Shown: positions 37,234-46,636 of the stretch, piece by piece
How positions within the stretch are numbered: position 1 is the stretch's first letter
How the letters are laid out: every line of letters starts with the position of its first letter
Origin: Silanimonas sp.
GTDB taxonomy: Bacteria; Pseudomonadota; Gammaproteobacteria; Xanthomonadales; Xanthomonadaceae
DNA length: 64,000 nt
Direction: 5' to 3'
Assembly: GCF_027531545.1 (NCBI RefSeq)
Contig: NZ_JAPZSC010000016.1
Coordinates: 1-64,000, forward strand
Made by a program: the position numbers and the translations under genes
The notes under the pieces: generated by a model
What the model was told of the DNA's origin: nothing
The model's input: the letters and a program-made list of their open reading frames with translations, nothing else
Database searches by the model: none

Positions 37234-39146
37234 TGGACGGCACGCCCGCCTACCGATTGCCCGACGACGACGGCCTGCCCGGGCGCCGCCCGGACGCGCG
37301 CCGCGCGCTGGCCGACCACGAGGCCCTGCCGCAGCTGCGCTTCATCACCTGCGGCAGCGTCGACGACGGCAAGAGCACGCTGATCGGCCGCCTGTTGCAC
37401 GACAGCGGCAGCCTTGCCGAGGACCAGCTCGCCACGCTCGCCAAGGACAGCGCGCGCGTTGGCACCCAGGGCGGTGCCCTCGATTTCGCCCTGCTAGTCG
37501 ACGGCCTCGAGGCGGAGCGCGAGCAGGGCATCACCATCGACGTCGCCTACCGCTACTTCTCCAGCCCGCGACGCCGTTTCGTGGTGGCCGATTGCCCCGG
37601 CCACGAGCAGTACACGCGGAACATGGCCACCGGCGCGTCCACCGCCGACGCCGCCGTCGTGCTGGTCGACGCGCGCAAGGGCGTTCTGGCGCAGACGCGT
37701 CGTCATTCGCGCATCGTCCGACTGCTCGGGATCACCCGCGTGGTGCTGGCGGTGAACAAGATGGACCTGGTCGACTGGGACGAGGCGCGCTTCAAGACCA
37801 TCGTGGCCGACTACCGCGCGCTGGCGTCGGAGCTCGGTCTTGCCGAGGTCCAGGCCATCCCGCTCTCGGCCCTGCACGGCGACAACGTGCTGGTGCGTTC
37901 GGCCCGCACGCCCTGGTTCCAAGGCGCGCCCCTGCTGCCCGCGCTGGAGGCCTTGCCCGCGCGCAGCCCGTCGAGCGAGGGCGGCTTCGTGCTGCCGGTG
38001 CAGTGGGTGAACCGCCCGCACCAGGATTTCCGCGGCTTCGTCGGCACGCCGGTGCGCGGCCGCGTGCGCGTGGGCGATGCGGTGCAGGTACTGCCGGCCG
38101 GAACCCGCGCCACCGTCGCCCGCGTCATCGGCCCGGGCCGCGAACTCGTCGAAGCGGAGGCCGGACAGCCGGTGACCCTGGTGTTCCACGAGGAGGTCGA
38201 TGTCTCGCGCGGCGACGTGATCGTCGGCCTCGACCACGCGCCGTCCGCGGTCGATCGCCTGCGCGCCGACCTCGTGTGGCTCGACGCCGCGCCGCTGCGG
38301 CCCGGCCAGCGCTATGCGCTGCGCGTGGGCCCGAAGCAGGCCGTGGCCACCGTGGCCGCCATCGAGCACCTGCGCGACATCCACAGCGGCGGCGCGCACG
38401 GTGTGGACGCGCTGGCCTTGAACAGCATCGGTCGCGTCGAACTGAGCCTCGACCAGCCGCTGCCGCTTGCGCCGTTCGCCGACGGCGACGCGCTGGGCCG
38501 CTTCATCCTCGTTGACCGCGCGACCAATGCCACGGCGGGCGCCGGCCTCGTCATCGAGCCCATCGCGCGCGGCAGCGAGCGCGCCTACGCGCAGGCTTTC
38601 AGCGTCGGCCCGGCCGAGCGCGCGAAGGCTAAGCAGCAGCAGGCCCGCTGCGTTTGGCTCACCGGGCTCTCGGGCGCCGGCAAGAGCACGCTCGCCGATG
38701 CACTGGAACGCCGCCTGCACGCCGAGGGCCGCCACACCATGCTGCTGGACGGCGACAACGTCCGCGGTGGTCTCTCGAAAGACCTCGGCTTCGCGCCCGA
38801 GGATCGCCGCGAGCACGTGCGACGCCTCGGCGAAGTGGCGAAGCTGATGGTCGACGCCGGCCTCGTGGTCATCGTCAGCGCCATCTCGCCCTTCCGCGCC
38901 GATCGGGACGCCGTGCGCGCGCGCTTCGCGCCCGGCGAGTTCATCGAGGTCTTCGTCGACGCCTCACCCGAGACATGCGCAGCGCGCGACCCGAAGGGGC
39001 TGTACGCCAAGGCGAAGGCGGGTGGCCTGAGCCACGCCATCGGCGTCGGTGGCGACTACGAGGCGCCGGAGCACCCGGAGGTGCATGTCATCACCGACGC
39101 AGCCGATGTCGAAGGCCTCGTCGCGAGGGTGCTGGCCGCGCTGTAG
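37233..39146 (+). CDS. cysNC: Bifunctional CysN/CysC protein (second copy) with divergent APS kinase domain
   Basis: 637 residues, with an N-terminal extension of about 30 residues ([14 protein letters not shown] and on) not present in the first copy. The GTPase half is normal: [40 protein letters not shown]. In the kinase half the P-loop is kept ([15 protein letters not shown]), but other motifs deviate. [15 protein letters not shown] lacks the usual His after [14 protein letters not shown] replaces the usual FISP(H/Y)R, and [18 protein letters not shown] replaces the NFTGIDSxYE loop that holds APS. Reduced or altered kinase activity is a reasonable inference. ATP sulfurylase function should be unaffected. 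It is coupled to cysD and convergent with the prolidase gene. Confidence 0.93.
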   Translation: MDGTPAYRLPDDDGLPGRRPDARRALADHEALPQLRFITCGSVDDGKSTLIGRLLHDSGSLAEDQLATLAKDSARVGTQGGALDFALLVDGLEAEREQGITIDVAYRYFSSPRRRFVVADCPGHEQYTRNMATGASTADAAVVLVDARKGVLAQTRRHSRIVRLLGITRVVLAVNKMDLVDWDEARFKTIVADYRALASELGLAEVQAIPLSALHGDNVLVRSARTPWFQGAPLLPALEALPARSPSSEGGFVLPVQWVNRPHQDFRGFVGTPVRGRVRVGDAVQVLPAGTRATVARVIGPGRELVEAEAGQPVTLVFHEEVDVSRGDVIVGLDHAPSAVDRLRADLVWLDAAPLRPGQRYALRVGPKQAVATVAAIEHLRDIHSGGAHGVDALALNSIGRVELSLDQPLPLAPFADGDALGRFILVDRATNATAGAGLVIEPIARGSERAYAQAFSVGPAERAKAKQQQARCVWLTGLSGAGKSTLADALERRLHAEGRHTMLLDGDNVRGGLSKDLGFAPEDRREHVRRLGEVAKLMVDAGLVVIVSAISPFRADRDAVRARFAPGEFIEVFVDASPETCAARDPKGLYAKAKAGGLSHAIGVGGDYEAPEHPEVHVITDAADVEGLVARVLAAL

Positions 39147-39151
39147 GGCGC

Positions 39152-40450
39152 TCAGCCCTCCGCGAACGCATCCCGCGTGATGTTCTCCGGTGCGCCCTCG
39201 GTGCATACGACTTCGTCCTCGATGCGCACGCCGCCGTAGGGCGTCAGCGCGTCGACCTGGTCCCAGTCCACGGCCTTGGCGTGCGGGCCGGCCTTCAGCC
39301 TCGCCAGCAGCGTCGGGATGAAGTACAGGCCCGGCTCGATGGTGACGACCATGCCGGGGCCGAGCACCCGCGTGGTGCGCAGGTAGGGGTGGCCGGTGGG
39401 GCGCGGGATCTCGTTGCCGTTGGCGTCGTGGCGGCCGGCGACGTCGTGCACCTGCAGGCCGATCGGGTGGCCGAGGCCGTGCGGGAAGAACACGCTGGTG
39501 ACGCCCTCGCTCACCATCGCGCCGGGGTCCATGTCGACGATGCCGGCGTTGCGCAGCACGCTGCCGAGGCGCAGGTGGCATTCAAGGTGCAGGTCGCGGT
39601 AGTCGGCGCCATTGCGCACCATCCCGCACAGCACCTGCTGCTCGTCGTCGACGGCGGCGACGAGGTCGGCGAATTCGCCCTCGTGCGCGGCGTAGGTGCG
39701 GGTGATGTCGGAGGCGTAGCCATCGACCTCCGCGCCCGCATCGATGAGGAAACTCAGCGGCTTCGCCGGGCGCTCCGGCGACTGGTACTGGTAGTGCAGC
39801 ACCGCGGCGTGGGCGTTGAGGCCGATGATGTTGGTGTACGGCAGGTCGAGGTCGCCATGGCCGGTGGCCTCGAGGTAGGCGCGGTGGATTTCCAGCTCCG
39901 ACGCGCCGGCGCGGAAGGCGTTCTCGGCGGCGCGATGGCCCTTCACCGCGCGGCGCTGGGCGCGGCGCATGCGGTCGAGCTCGTAGGCCGTCTTGTAACC
40001 GCGCTGGTAGTGCAACTCGTCGAGCAGCACCTTCGGGTTGTTGGGCACCACGCCCTCAAGCGCGGCATCGGCCTCGCCGACGATGGCCGCGCGGCCGCGC
40101 GGCAAGTGCGCGGCGGCCTCGTGCGGCTCGCGGAGGATGCGGATGTCGAAATGCTCCACCCAGAAGCCTTCAGGCGGCGACGGCGGCACGTGCCAGTAAT
40201 CGTCGGGCTGGTAGTAGGCGAGCACCGGCTTCGAGCCCGGCGTGTAGGCGATCCAGCTGTGCGGATGTTGCTGCAGCGGCACCCAGTGCTTGAAGTGCGG
40301 GTTGGGCTTGAACGGGTAGGGCCGGTCGTCGAGGAACTGGTACTTCTCCACGCCCGACGCGATGACGAGATGGTCGAAGCCGGCCTTGGCCAGCGCGGCG
40401 TCGCTGCGCTGCTTCTGGGTGGCGAGGTGCTCGGCGTAGAGGCTGGACAT
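39152..40450 (-). CDS. pepQ: Xaa-Pro dipeptidase (M24 family metallopeptidase)
   Basis: 432 residues from MSSLYAEHLATQKQRSD; an ATG three codons upstream (40459) is also possible. The dinuclear metal ligands of the pita-bread fold are visible: the aspartates of LIDAGAEVDGYASDITRTYA, the histidine of FFPHGLGHPIGLQVHD, and the glutamates of VVTIEPGLYF and VRIEDEVV. It cleaves dipeptides with C-terminal proline in the cytoplasm. Length and motifs match bacterial prolidase PepQ rather than aminopeptidase P. It ends six bases from the convergent cysNC stop. Confidence 0.92.
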   Translation of the reverse strand: MSSLYAEHLATQKQRSDAALAKAGFDHLVIASGVEKYQFLDDRPYPFKPNPHFKHWVPLQQHPHSWIAYTPGSKPVLAYYQPDDYWHVPPSPPEGFWVEHFDIRILREPHEAAAHLPRGRAAIVGEADAALEGVVPNNPKVLLDELHYQRGYKTAYELDRMRRAQRRAVKGHRAAENAFRAGASELEIHRAYLEATGHGDLDLPYTNIIGLNAHAAVLHYQYQSPERPAKPLSFLIDAGAEVDGYASDITRTYAAHEGEFADLVAAVDDEQQVLCGMVRNGADYRDLHLECHLRLGSVLRNAGIVDMDPGAMVSEGVTSVFFPHGLGHPIGLQVHDVAGRHDANGNEIPRPTGHPYLRTTRVLGPGMVVTIEPGLYFIPTLLARLKAGPHAKAVDWDQVDALTPYGGVRIEDEVVCTEGAPENITRDAFAEG

Positions 40451-40481
40451 GGCGGTCATCGAGGGCGGCGTGGAAGCCCCG

Positions 40482-40487
40482 ATTGTG
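40482..40487 (-). promoter_or_regulatory. Possible -10 element of pepQ
   Basis: CACAAT on the minus strand lies 31 bases before the ATG at 40450, in the 60-bp gap after apbE. No -35 hexamer is evident. Confidence 0.35.
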
Positions 40488-40510
40488 CCGCAGTGAGCCC
40501 GGCGCGTCCG

Positions 40511-41596
40511 TCAGCGGGCGTCGCAGGCCTCGCCGAGGTCGATGCGGCCGGCCTCCGGCATGTTGCGCTGCCATTCGAATCGACGGGCCATGCCGGCGGT
40601 GATCCACGCGCGCCCGTCGGCGTCGACGAGCAGGGCGCAGCCGAGGCCGAGCCCACGCACCGTGCGTTCGAAGCCGTCGGCCCCGGCCACCATCAGGGCG
40701 GTGGCCGCGGCGTCGGCGAGCACCGGGTCGGGATGCAGCACGGCGCTCAGGCGGGCGCCGACGGCGGGCCGGCCCGTGCGCGTGTCGAGCAGATGCGGCC
40801 AGCGTTCGCCGTCCGGCGATTCCCGATACTTCGCGTAGCGGCCCGAACTCATGAAGGCCTCGCCATCGTGCAAGGCCACGCCGCCGAGCGCGCCGCCCTC
40901 GCCGTCGTCGAGGCCGACGCGCCACGACGCGCCGTGGTTGTCGCCGAGAGCCAGTACGTCGCCGCCGAGGTTCATCAGCGCGTGTTCGACGCCGATCGAA
41001 CGCAGCGCGGCCGCACCTTCCTCCAGCGCCAAGCCTTCGGCCATCGCGTTGAAGTCCAAGCGCAACGCCGGCGCGGTGCTCGTGCAACGCCACTGGGCGT
41101 CGCAGTGCAGGTCGTCGAGGGAATCGGGGCGCGCGGCCCACGCCGCCAGCACGGCGTCATCCGGCGACGGCGTGCGGATCGGGTAGGTGCTGGTGTGGAA
41201 GCCCCAGGCCGCGACGAGCCGCCCGACGCCCGGATCGAAGGCATGGGCGCTGCGTCGCACGAGCGGACGGCTGCGCGCGATCAGGCCCTGCAATGCCGGC
41301 GGGGCCGCGGCTTCGCCCCGCGCAGCGAGCGCGTCGTTGAAGGCCGTGAGGGCGGAGGGTTCCCAAGCGTGCCAGTCGCGCTCGCGCTGCTGCCAGTGCG
41401 TGCCGAGCGCGCGCAGGGCTTCGATGCGACGGCCTTCGTCGGTCCTCGCCGGGAGCTGCAGTTCCGCCGTGCTGCCGAACACCGGCCACGCATCGCGCGA
41501 AGGCGCAGCGGGCGTGCAGGCGACGAGGCCGATCAGGGCCGCGCCGAACAGCGCGGCACGGTTCAGACGTAGTCGCTGCCGGGCTGGTCGACCCAC
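40511..41596 (-). CDS. apbE: FAD:protein FMN transferase (ApbE family), lipoprotein
   Basis: About 361 residues. There is no ATG at the expected place; GTG at 41594-41596 is chosen because it gives a signal peptide with a basic start and the lipobox LIGLVAC (Cys at about 27). A CTG at the end of the PilZ gene is an alternative. Catalytic-domain landmarks are SAHAFDPGVGRLVAAWGF, LDFNAMAEGLALEEG, the HALMNLGGDVLALGDN strand and LADAAATALMVAG. ApbE attaches FMN to a threonine of periplasmic-side flavoproteins such as Rnf or Nqr subunits. None of those is encoded here. It overlaps the PilZ gene by 34 bp. Confidence 0.85.
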   Translation of the reverse strand: MGRPARQRLRLNRAALFGAALIGLVACTPAAPSRDAWPVFGSTAELQLPARTDEGRRIEALRALGTHWQQRERDWHAWEPSALTAFNDALAARGEAAAPPALQGLIARSRPLVRRSAHAFDPGVGRLVAAWGFHTSTYPIRTPSPDDAVLAAWAARPDSLDDLHCDAQWRCTSTAPALRLDFNAMAEGLALEEGAAALRSIGVEHALMNLGGDVLALGDNHGASWRVGLDDGEGGALGGVALHDGEAFMSSGRYAKYRESPDGERWPHLLDTRTGRPAVGARLSAVLHPDPVLADAAATALMVAGADGFERTVRGLGLGCALLVDADGRAWITAGMARRFEWQRNMPEAGRIDLGEACDAR

Positions 41597-41925
41597 TGCC
41601 GGATGTGCTCCAGCGAGTTCGCGGCGACGTCGATGAAGCGGAAGCCGGCCCACACCTGGCCCGGTACGGCGGCGTCGTCCTGCCAGAGCTCGTGGGCGCC
41701 CACTTCGACCTCCAGCGGGCGCCCGCCGGCGACCGGCAGGTCGAAGCGCAGCTGGTACAGCGCGTCCGCGCAGGGCGGGGCGCCGAGGATCAGCAGCACG
41801 CCGGATTCCGAGAGGTTGCCGATCTTGCCGACGACCTGCTCGGTCATGTTGTCGATCACGGCGATGTCGTGCGTGGCGCGGCGGCGCTTGGCGCGGCGGT
41901 ACTCGCTGTGCGGGCCGTTCGTCAT
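41563..41925 (-). CDS. PilZ domain protein
   Basis: 120 residues. The cyclic-di-GMP signature is present as EYRRAKRRRATHD (RxxxR) near the start and GKIGNLSESGVLLI (the D/NxSxxG motif) at about 35-47, so c-di-GMP binding is likely. It carries no additional domain. Its ATG overlaps the stop of the DUF1631 gene (ATGA), and its end overlaps apbE. The arrangement suggests it works with the DUF1631 protein in c-di-GMP signalling; that is inference. Confidence 0.88.
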   Translation of the reverse strand: MTNGPHSEYRRAKRRRATHDIAVIDNMTEQVVGKIGNLSESGVLLILGAPPCADALYQLRFDLPVAGGRPLEVEVGAHELWQDDAAVPGQVWAGFRFIDVAANSLEHIRQWVDQPGSDYV

Positions 41926-44357
41926 GCCACGGCCTCCTTCAGCCGACTGCCACCGAAGCCGGACAGCGTCTTCATCACCGCGCCCCAGGCGCGATCCAGC
42001 AGGCTCACTTTCGCCTCTTCCTCCACCAGCCTCGCCTGGCCGTTCGCCATCTGGATGGCGAGGTGTTCGATGCTCTGATCACCGATCTTCTGGCCGCGGT
42101 GGTTCACGAACATCGCCGTGCCGCTCACGGGCGAATACCACGAGAGGCGGCGGCGCACGCGGTCGCCCTGCGCGTTGGTGACGAATTCGAACCAGGTGCC
42201 GAAGGCCAGCGTCTTGATCTGCGCGACGCGGGCCAGCACCTCGGGCGTGAGCTGTTCGGGCTTCGGCTTCGCCGGCTTCTCGGTGGTGCCGAGGCGGTTC
42301 GCCGACTTCATCCGCATCAGCAGCTCGGTGCGGCTGGCGGCGTCGTCGACGGCGGCCTCGGTGGCCGGCGCGATCAGACGCTTGGCGATCGCGTCGGATT
42401 CCGCCTCGTGGTAACCGACCTGGCGCAGCGATTCGGCGACTTCCTTCTGGAGTGCAGGGGCCTCGGCTTCCGCGGCGGCGGCGCCGGGCTTCGCCAGATT
42501 GACGAGCTTCTTCGCCGTTTCGAGGTGCTGCGTCCACGCCGGCGAGTCTTCGCCGTGGCGGAGGGACGTCAGGGCCATCACGTCGGTCCACGCCTGGTTC
42601 AACAGCGTGCGCGTGAAGACCGGCAGCTCGCTGCCCTCGGTGATTTCCTTGACCGCGTCGGCGGCGCGGTCGCGGGCCTGCGCGAGGCGCTCCTTGCCGC
42701 GTGCGGCTTCGACGTGGCGGCGCTCGGCCACTTCGGCCTTGCGCGCGATCGTCTGCAGGTGCGAGCTCAGGTCCTTCAGCAGCGACTCGAACAGCGACAT
42801 GTCGCCGTCGAAGTCGCGCAAGGTGCGGTCGACCAGGCCCTGCATCTTGCCGACCAGCGCGCCGTCAGCGTCGTCGTCGCCGAGCCAGTAGGCGCCGGTT
42901 TCAGCCACGGCGTTGAGCATCTGCCGCGCCGGGTGGTGGCTGTCGTTGAAGAAGCGCTTGTCGGAGAGCGCCACGCGCAGCAGCGGCACCTGCAGCTTGG
43001 TGAGCAGGGTCGACGCCTGGCTGCTCGGGCGGACGTCCTTGACCAGCTCGTCGAACAGCATGCCGACGAGGTCGAAGGTGTCGTTGTCCTCGTCCGGCAG
43101 TACCGGCGATTCACCGGCCGGCGCGCTGCGGCGCAGCTGGGCGAGCAGGTCCTGCTTCAGGTGGGCGACGGTGCGCGGCACGATGCGGCCGCCCATGTTC
43201 ACCGAGGTCGCGGTGCTCGGTTGCAGCAGGCTGAGAGCGTGCTGCACTTCCTGCGGCGCGGGTTGGTGCACCGGGCCGCTCGGTGCCGCCTGCGCGCCGC
43301 CACCCGAGAGCTTCGAGAGCATCGAGCGCCGCGAGGTCAGCAGGTCGCGGATCTGGTCGAACTCGGGCAGCTGCACCGGGGACGCCGAGGGCGCGGCGGG
43401 TGCCCAGGCCGCGGCCTCGCCCGGCAGGAGCCAAGGCAGCGGCGCTTCGGCTTCGCCGCCCTCACGCGCCATGGCCGGTTGCTGGCCTGTCGTACGGCCG
43501 TAGGCGGGCATCTGGCCAGTGCTGCGGCCATAGGCCGGGGTCTGTGCGGTGGTGCGCGCGTCCGGCGCTTCGACCGGTTTGGGCGCAGCGTCGCCTTCGC
43601 TCGGCTTTGCGTCCGCGGGCCTCGCCGCAGCGCGGGCCTGCGGCGCCGCCGGGCTGCGGAACGGCATGTACTGCAGCCCCGGCAGCACGCCGTGTTTGAT
43701 CAGGTGGTTGTTCAGCGCTTCGAGCAGTCGGCCGTACTCGGCGAGCATCTGGCGCTCGAACAAGCGGTACAGCAGCACCCGGTGCTCGGAGGAGATCTCG
43801 AGGTTGGCCGCGGCGACGCGCAGGATCTTGCACAGCGTCTGCGGCCCGACCGGCAGGGCTTCCGCGTCGAAGGCCGGCTTGCCGGCAAGAACGCCGAAGC
43901 GCTGGCCGAGCAGGTAGATCGGCAGGCTGTGGCGCATCTCGATGCGGCTGCCGATCTCGGCCAGCGTCGTCGATTCGTCCATCTCCGAGGCTTCGATCAG
44001 CGACAGCTCGGCCATGTTGCGCTGCGTGGCGCGCTCGGCCTCGGTAGCGCTCGGTTCGCGGATGGCCGCCAATTGCGCTTCGACGCCCTGCAAGAAGCGG
44101 GGCACCAGATCCGGGCGGGTGCGTCGGACCGTGCGCAGGGTTTCCAGCCAGCGCACCTGGATGTTGTTGCTGCGGGCTTGCTCGGCGTTGTTGAACGCCT
44201 GCTGCTCGAACTCGTTCAGCGCCCCGGTGAGCTCACGCTCGAACGCATCGGCCGCCAGTTCGTAGAACCCCTGCAGGATCTCCCTCACCTTGCGGGGCAA
44301 GCTGCTTTTGGAAAGGCTGGCAGGGGAATTCGAGCTGGAGGCCGCTGGGCCGGGCAT
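41922..44357 (-). CDS. DUF1631 family protein
   Basis: 811 residues from ATG 44355-44357; a TTG two codons upstream would add two residues. Rich in charged and helical segments, with no signal peptide or membrane span. The N-terminal part has LPRKVREILQGFYELAADAF and IQVRWLETLRTVRRTRPDLV. A low-complexity proline/alanine/threonine linker at about 225-305 repeats YGRSTGQMPAYGRTTGQ. The C-terminal part includes TLAFGTWFEFVTNAQGDRVR and RLSWYSPVSGTAMFVNHRGQ, which resembles a PilZ-like or RNA-binding beta module. The family has no established function. It is followed by overlapping PilZ and ApbE genes, and an extended -10 element lies just upstream. Confidence 0.85.
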   Translation of the reverse strand: MPGPAASSSNSPASLSKSSLPRKVREILQGFYELAADAFERELTGALNEFEQQAFNNAEQARSNNIQVRWLETLRTVRRTRPDLVPRFLQGVEAQLAAIREPSATEAERATQRNMAELSLIEASEMDESTTLAEIGSRIEMRHSLPIYLLGQRFGVLAGKPAFDAEALPVGPQTLCKILRVAAANLEISSEHRVLLYRLFERQMLAEYGRLLEALNNHLIKHGVLPGLQYMPFRSPAAPQARAAARPADAKPSEGDAAPKPVEAPDARTTAQTPAYGRSTGQMPAYGRTTGQQPAMAREGGEAEAPLPWLLPGEAAAWAPAAPSASPVQLPEFDQIRDLLTSRRSMLSKLSGGGAQAAPSGPVHQPAPQEVQHALSLLQPSTATSVNMGGRIVPRTVAHLKQDLLAQLRRSAPAGESPVLPDEDNDTFDLVGMLFDELVKDVRPSSQASTLLTKLQVPLLRVALSDKRFFNDSHHPARQMLNAVAETGAYWLGDDDADGALVGKMQGLVDRTLRDFDGDMSLFESLLKDLSSHLQTIARKAEVAERRHVEAARGKERLAQARDRAADAVKEITEGSELPVFTRTLLNQAWTDVMALTSLRHGEDSPAWTQHLETAKKLVNLAKPGAAAAEAEAPALQKEVAESLRQVGYHEAESDAIAKRLIAPATEAAVDDAASRTELLMRMKSANRLGTTEKPAKPKPEQLTPEVLARVAQIKTLAFGTWFEFVTNAQGDRVRRRLSWYSPVSGTAMFVNHRGQKIGDQSIEHLAIQMANGQARLVEEEAKVSLLDRAWGAVMKTLSGFGGSRLKEAVA

Positions 44358-44391
44358 GCGCAAGTCCCATTGCGAATAGTCAATGAAACTG

Positions 44392-44400
44392 AATATAGCA
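44392..44400 (-). promoter_or_regulatory. Extended -10 promoter of the DUF1631-PilZ-apbE unit
   Basis: TG-C-TATATT on the minus strand is a strong extended -10 in an unusually AT-rich stretch (44366-44400). Transcription would start near 44385, giving a leader of about 28 bases. Confidence 0.55.
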
Positions 44401-44459
44401 GGCAGGCCGAAGCCTCGCCGCCCCCCGTGGGACGGCGAGGTGAAGGTCGCGAACGGGGT

Positions 44460-46286
44460 TCAGCGACCGGGGCGCCAGGCCAGCTCGACGAGCAGGCTGC
44501 GCTCCGGGGGGGCGAAGCCGCTGGCCAGGGTGTAGCGACGGTCAAGCAGGTTCTCGAGCCGCGCGCGCAACGCCCAGTCCGGCCCGAGGTCGGCCTCGGC
44601 CCTCAGGTCGAAGCGCGTGTAGCCTCCAAGCGGGCCGTCGAAGTCCTGCCGTCGCGATGCCGCGGTGGCGTCCAATCCGAAGCGCAGCCAGTCGTTCGCA
44701 GGAAGGTCGAGGCTGAGTGCGGCCTTGCGGGGTGCACGGCGCAACAGCGGCGCACCCGTGACGGAGTTCTCGGCGCGCTGCCAGCCGACGTTGCCGCGGA
44801 TGCCGAGGCGGCCCAGCGTCCAGCGGCCGTCCAGCTCCACGCCATCCAGTCGTGCCTGGTTGATGTTGGTCGCGCCGAAGGTGGGGCCGGCGAAAGCGAT
44901 CAGGTCGGTCACCCGGCTGCGGTAGGCGGAAAGCTCGAGGCCGCCGTCCGCGCCCTGCCAGCCGAGCCCGAGCTCGGCGCTGCGCGAGCGCTCCGGGTCG
45001 AGGTTCGGATTGCCGGCGAAGAAGCCGCCGAAGCCCGGCGAGTACAACTCGTTGGTGTTCGGCGCCCGGAAGCCCTGGCCCCAGCTCGCCCGCAGGCGCC
45101 AGCCGTCGCCGAAGGCCAAGCCCCAAGCCGCCTGCGCGGTGGTCGCCTGGCCGAACTGGCTGCTGTCGTCGCGACGCGCGGCGAGGTCCCATTGCTGCGC
45201 GCCGATCGTGCCGCGCCAGGCGGTGAACACGCCCGTGTTGCTTCGGCTGCGGTCGTAGACCACCGCGTTCGACGCATTGCGCGAAACGGCGTCTTCGGCC
45301 ACGCGATTGACACCGAACAGCAGGGCCTGGCCCTCGGCCAAGGACAGGTCATGCAGCCAGTCCGCCGAGCGGCGGCGGCTTTCGAAGCGGCTGCCGAAGC
45401 TGGACAGCGTCTTCAGTTCTTCGCGGGCCTCGCCCAGCGCGAGGCTGTGCGACCAGCGCGCGGCCAAGGGGCCGCCCAGCGTCGCGCCGCCGCTCACCGA
45501 GTGCGATTCGGTGACGCCGCGATCGAACTCGACGTCGGCCACGGTCGACAGCAGGTTCACCCCGAGGGCCTGCGTGCCGAGCGTGGTGCGGCCGCCGAGG
45601 CTCAGGTGCCGGTTGCGGAAGCCGTCGCGGTCCGGGTCGAAGCCGAAGCTGCGCGGCGTGCTGACGTTGTAACCCTCGGTGTCCTGCACGCCGCCGCCGA
45701 TGCCGAGGCTGCCGCGTTCGCCGGACACCCCCCACTGCGCCGCGGCTTCCCGGCGTTCAAAGCGGCCGGCGCGGAGCTGTGCGCCGCGCTGGCCGGGATC
45801 GCGGGTGAAGATCTGGATGACGCCGCCGATGGCGTCGGAACCCCACAGCGCCGCGCGCGGGCCGCGTACGATCTCGATGCGCTCGATGCGGTCGAGCGGC
45901 AGGCTGGCGAAGTCGTACTGGCCCTGCTGCACCGAGTTCACGCGCACGCCGTCGATCAGCACCAGCGTGTGGTTGGAATTGCCGCCGCGCAGGAACAGGG
46001 TGGAGAGCGATCCCGGACCGCCGGTGCGCGACACGTCGATGCCGGCTTGGCGGGCGAGCAGGTCGATGAGGTCAGGAGCCTGCGACTGCTCGATGGCAGC
46101 GCGGTCCAGCACGGTGGTGGAGGCGAGGCCGCGCGCGATCGGCGTCGGCGAGCGCGTGGCGGTGACCACAACGGCGTCGAGCGTTTCGGCAGCGCCCTTC
46201 GGTTCGGGCCGCGAGGCCGGTGCGGACAGGGCAAGAGGAGCGGCGAGCGCCAGCGCGAGGCCGGCGGCGAGGGGAGAACGGTTCAT
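44460..46286 (-). CDS. btuB: TonB-dependent vitamin B12 receptor (BtuB)
   Basis: 608 residues from MNRSPLAAGLALALAAPLAL. The ATG at 46286 is chosen because AAGGA lies five bases before it; the ATG at 46292 overlaps that site. A cleavable signal peptide (to about residue 25) is followed by a TonB box-like LDAVVVTATRSPTP, the plug domain (DLIDLLARQAGIDVSRTGG, LVLIDGVRVNSV, IERIEIVRGPRAALWGSDAI) and a 22-strand barrel that ends in aromatic-rich segments (FAPPERSLLVELAW). It imports cobalamin across the outer membrane. A cobalamin riboswitch in its leader makes the substrate call firm. Confidence 0.93.
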   Translation of the reverse strand: MNRSPLAAGLALALAAPLALSAPASRPEPKGAAETLDAVVVTATRSPTPIARGLASTTVLDRAAIEQSQAPDLIDLLARQAGIDVSRTGGPGSLSTLFLRGGNSNHTLVLIDGVRVNSVQQGQYDFASLPLDRIERIEIVRGPRAALWGSDAIGGVIQIFTRDPGQRGAQLRAGRFERREAAAQWGVSGERGSLGIGGGVQDTEGYNVSTPRSFGFDPDRDGFRNRHLSLGGRTTLGTQALGVNLLSTVADVEFDRGVTESHSVSGGATLGGPLAARWSHSLALGEAREELKTLSSFGSRFESRRRSADWLHDLSLAEGQALLFGVNRVAEDAVSRNASNAVVYDRSRSNTGVFTAWRGTIGAQQWDLAARRDDSSQFGQATTAQAAWGLAFGDGWRLRASWGQGFRAPNTNELYSPGFGGFFAGNPNLDPERSRSAELGLGWQGADGGLELSAYRSRVTDLIAFAGPTFGATNINQARLDGVELDGRWTLGRLGIRGNVGWQRAENSVTGAPLLRRAPRKAALSLDLPANDWLRFGLDATAASRRQDFDGPLGGYTRFDLRAEADLGPDWALRARLENLLDRRYTLASGFAPPERSLLVELAWRPGR

Positions 46287-46440
46287 GGACATCCTTGGTT
46301 TTGCAGCGCACACCCGCGGGCGGCGCGAGCGGGAACGCAAGGACGTCGAACGGCCGCGACGGTGCGGGGCCGCATCCACGCCTCGCCGCCCACCGCAGCG
46401 CGCCATGACCGCCCACGCGCCCGGGATCTGGCGCATCGAC

Positions 46441-46604
46441 GGTCTGAAGGCCGGTCTCCGGACTTTCCGCTTGCGATGCGGGACGCATCGCGACCTGCCG
46501 CCTTCCCAGGGCGGGCCCCAGTGGCGATCTGGCAGGTTGGCAGCGGATTACCGTTGCGGGGGCAGTGCCGGACTTACACCGGCTTCCCGAACACCTTCAG
46601 CGGG
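46441..46604 (-). ncRNA. Cobalamin riboswitch controlling btuB
   Basis: On the minus strand the leader shows, in order, GAAGGTGTTCGGGAAGCCGG, GTAAGTCCGGCACTGCCCCC, GCAACGGTAA, the B12 box GCCACTGG (about 46525-46518), CTGGGAAGG, and the closing AGTCCGGAGACCGGCCTTCA. These are the conserved blocks of the adenosylcobalamin-sensing element in their normal order. About 155 nt lie between it and the btuB start, enough for an expression platform, although no clear terminator was seen there. When cobalamin is abundant, btuB expression should fall. The cob genes read in the other direction and are not downstream of this element. Confidence 0.93.
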
Positions 46605-46608
46605 GCGG

Positions 46609-46614
46609 AGTGTA
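46609..46614 (-). promoter_or_regulatory. -10 element of the riboswitch-btuB transcript
   Basis: TACACT on the minus strand would start transcription near 46602, precisely at the beginning of the riboswitch fold. No convincing -35 hexamer was found. Confidence 0.45.
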
Positions 46615-46636
46615 GCGGATACGTGAAGGCCCCGGC

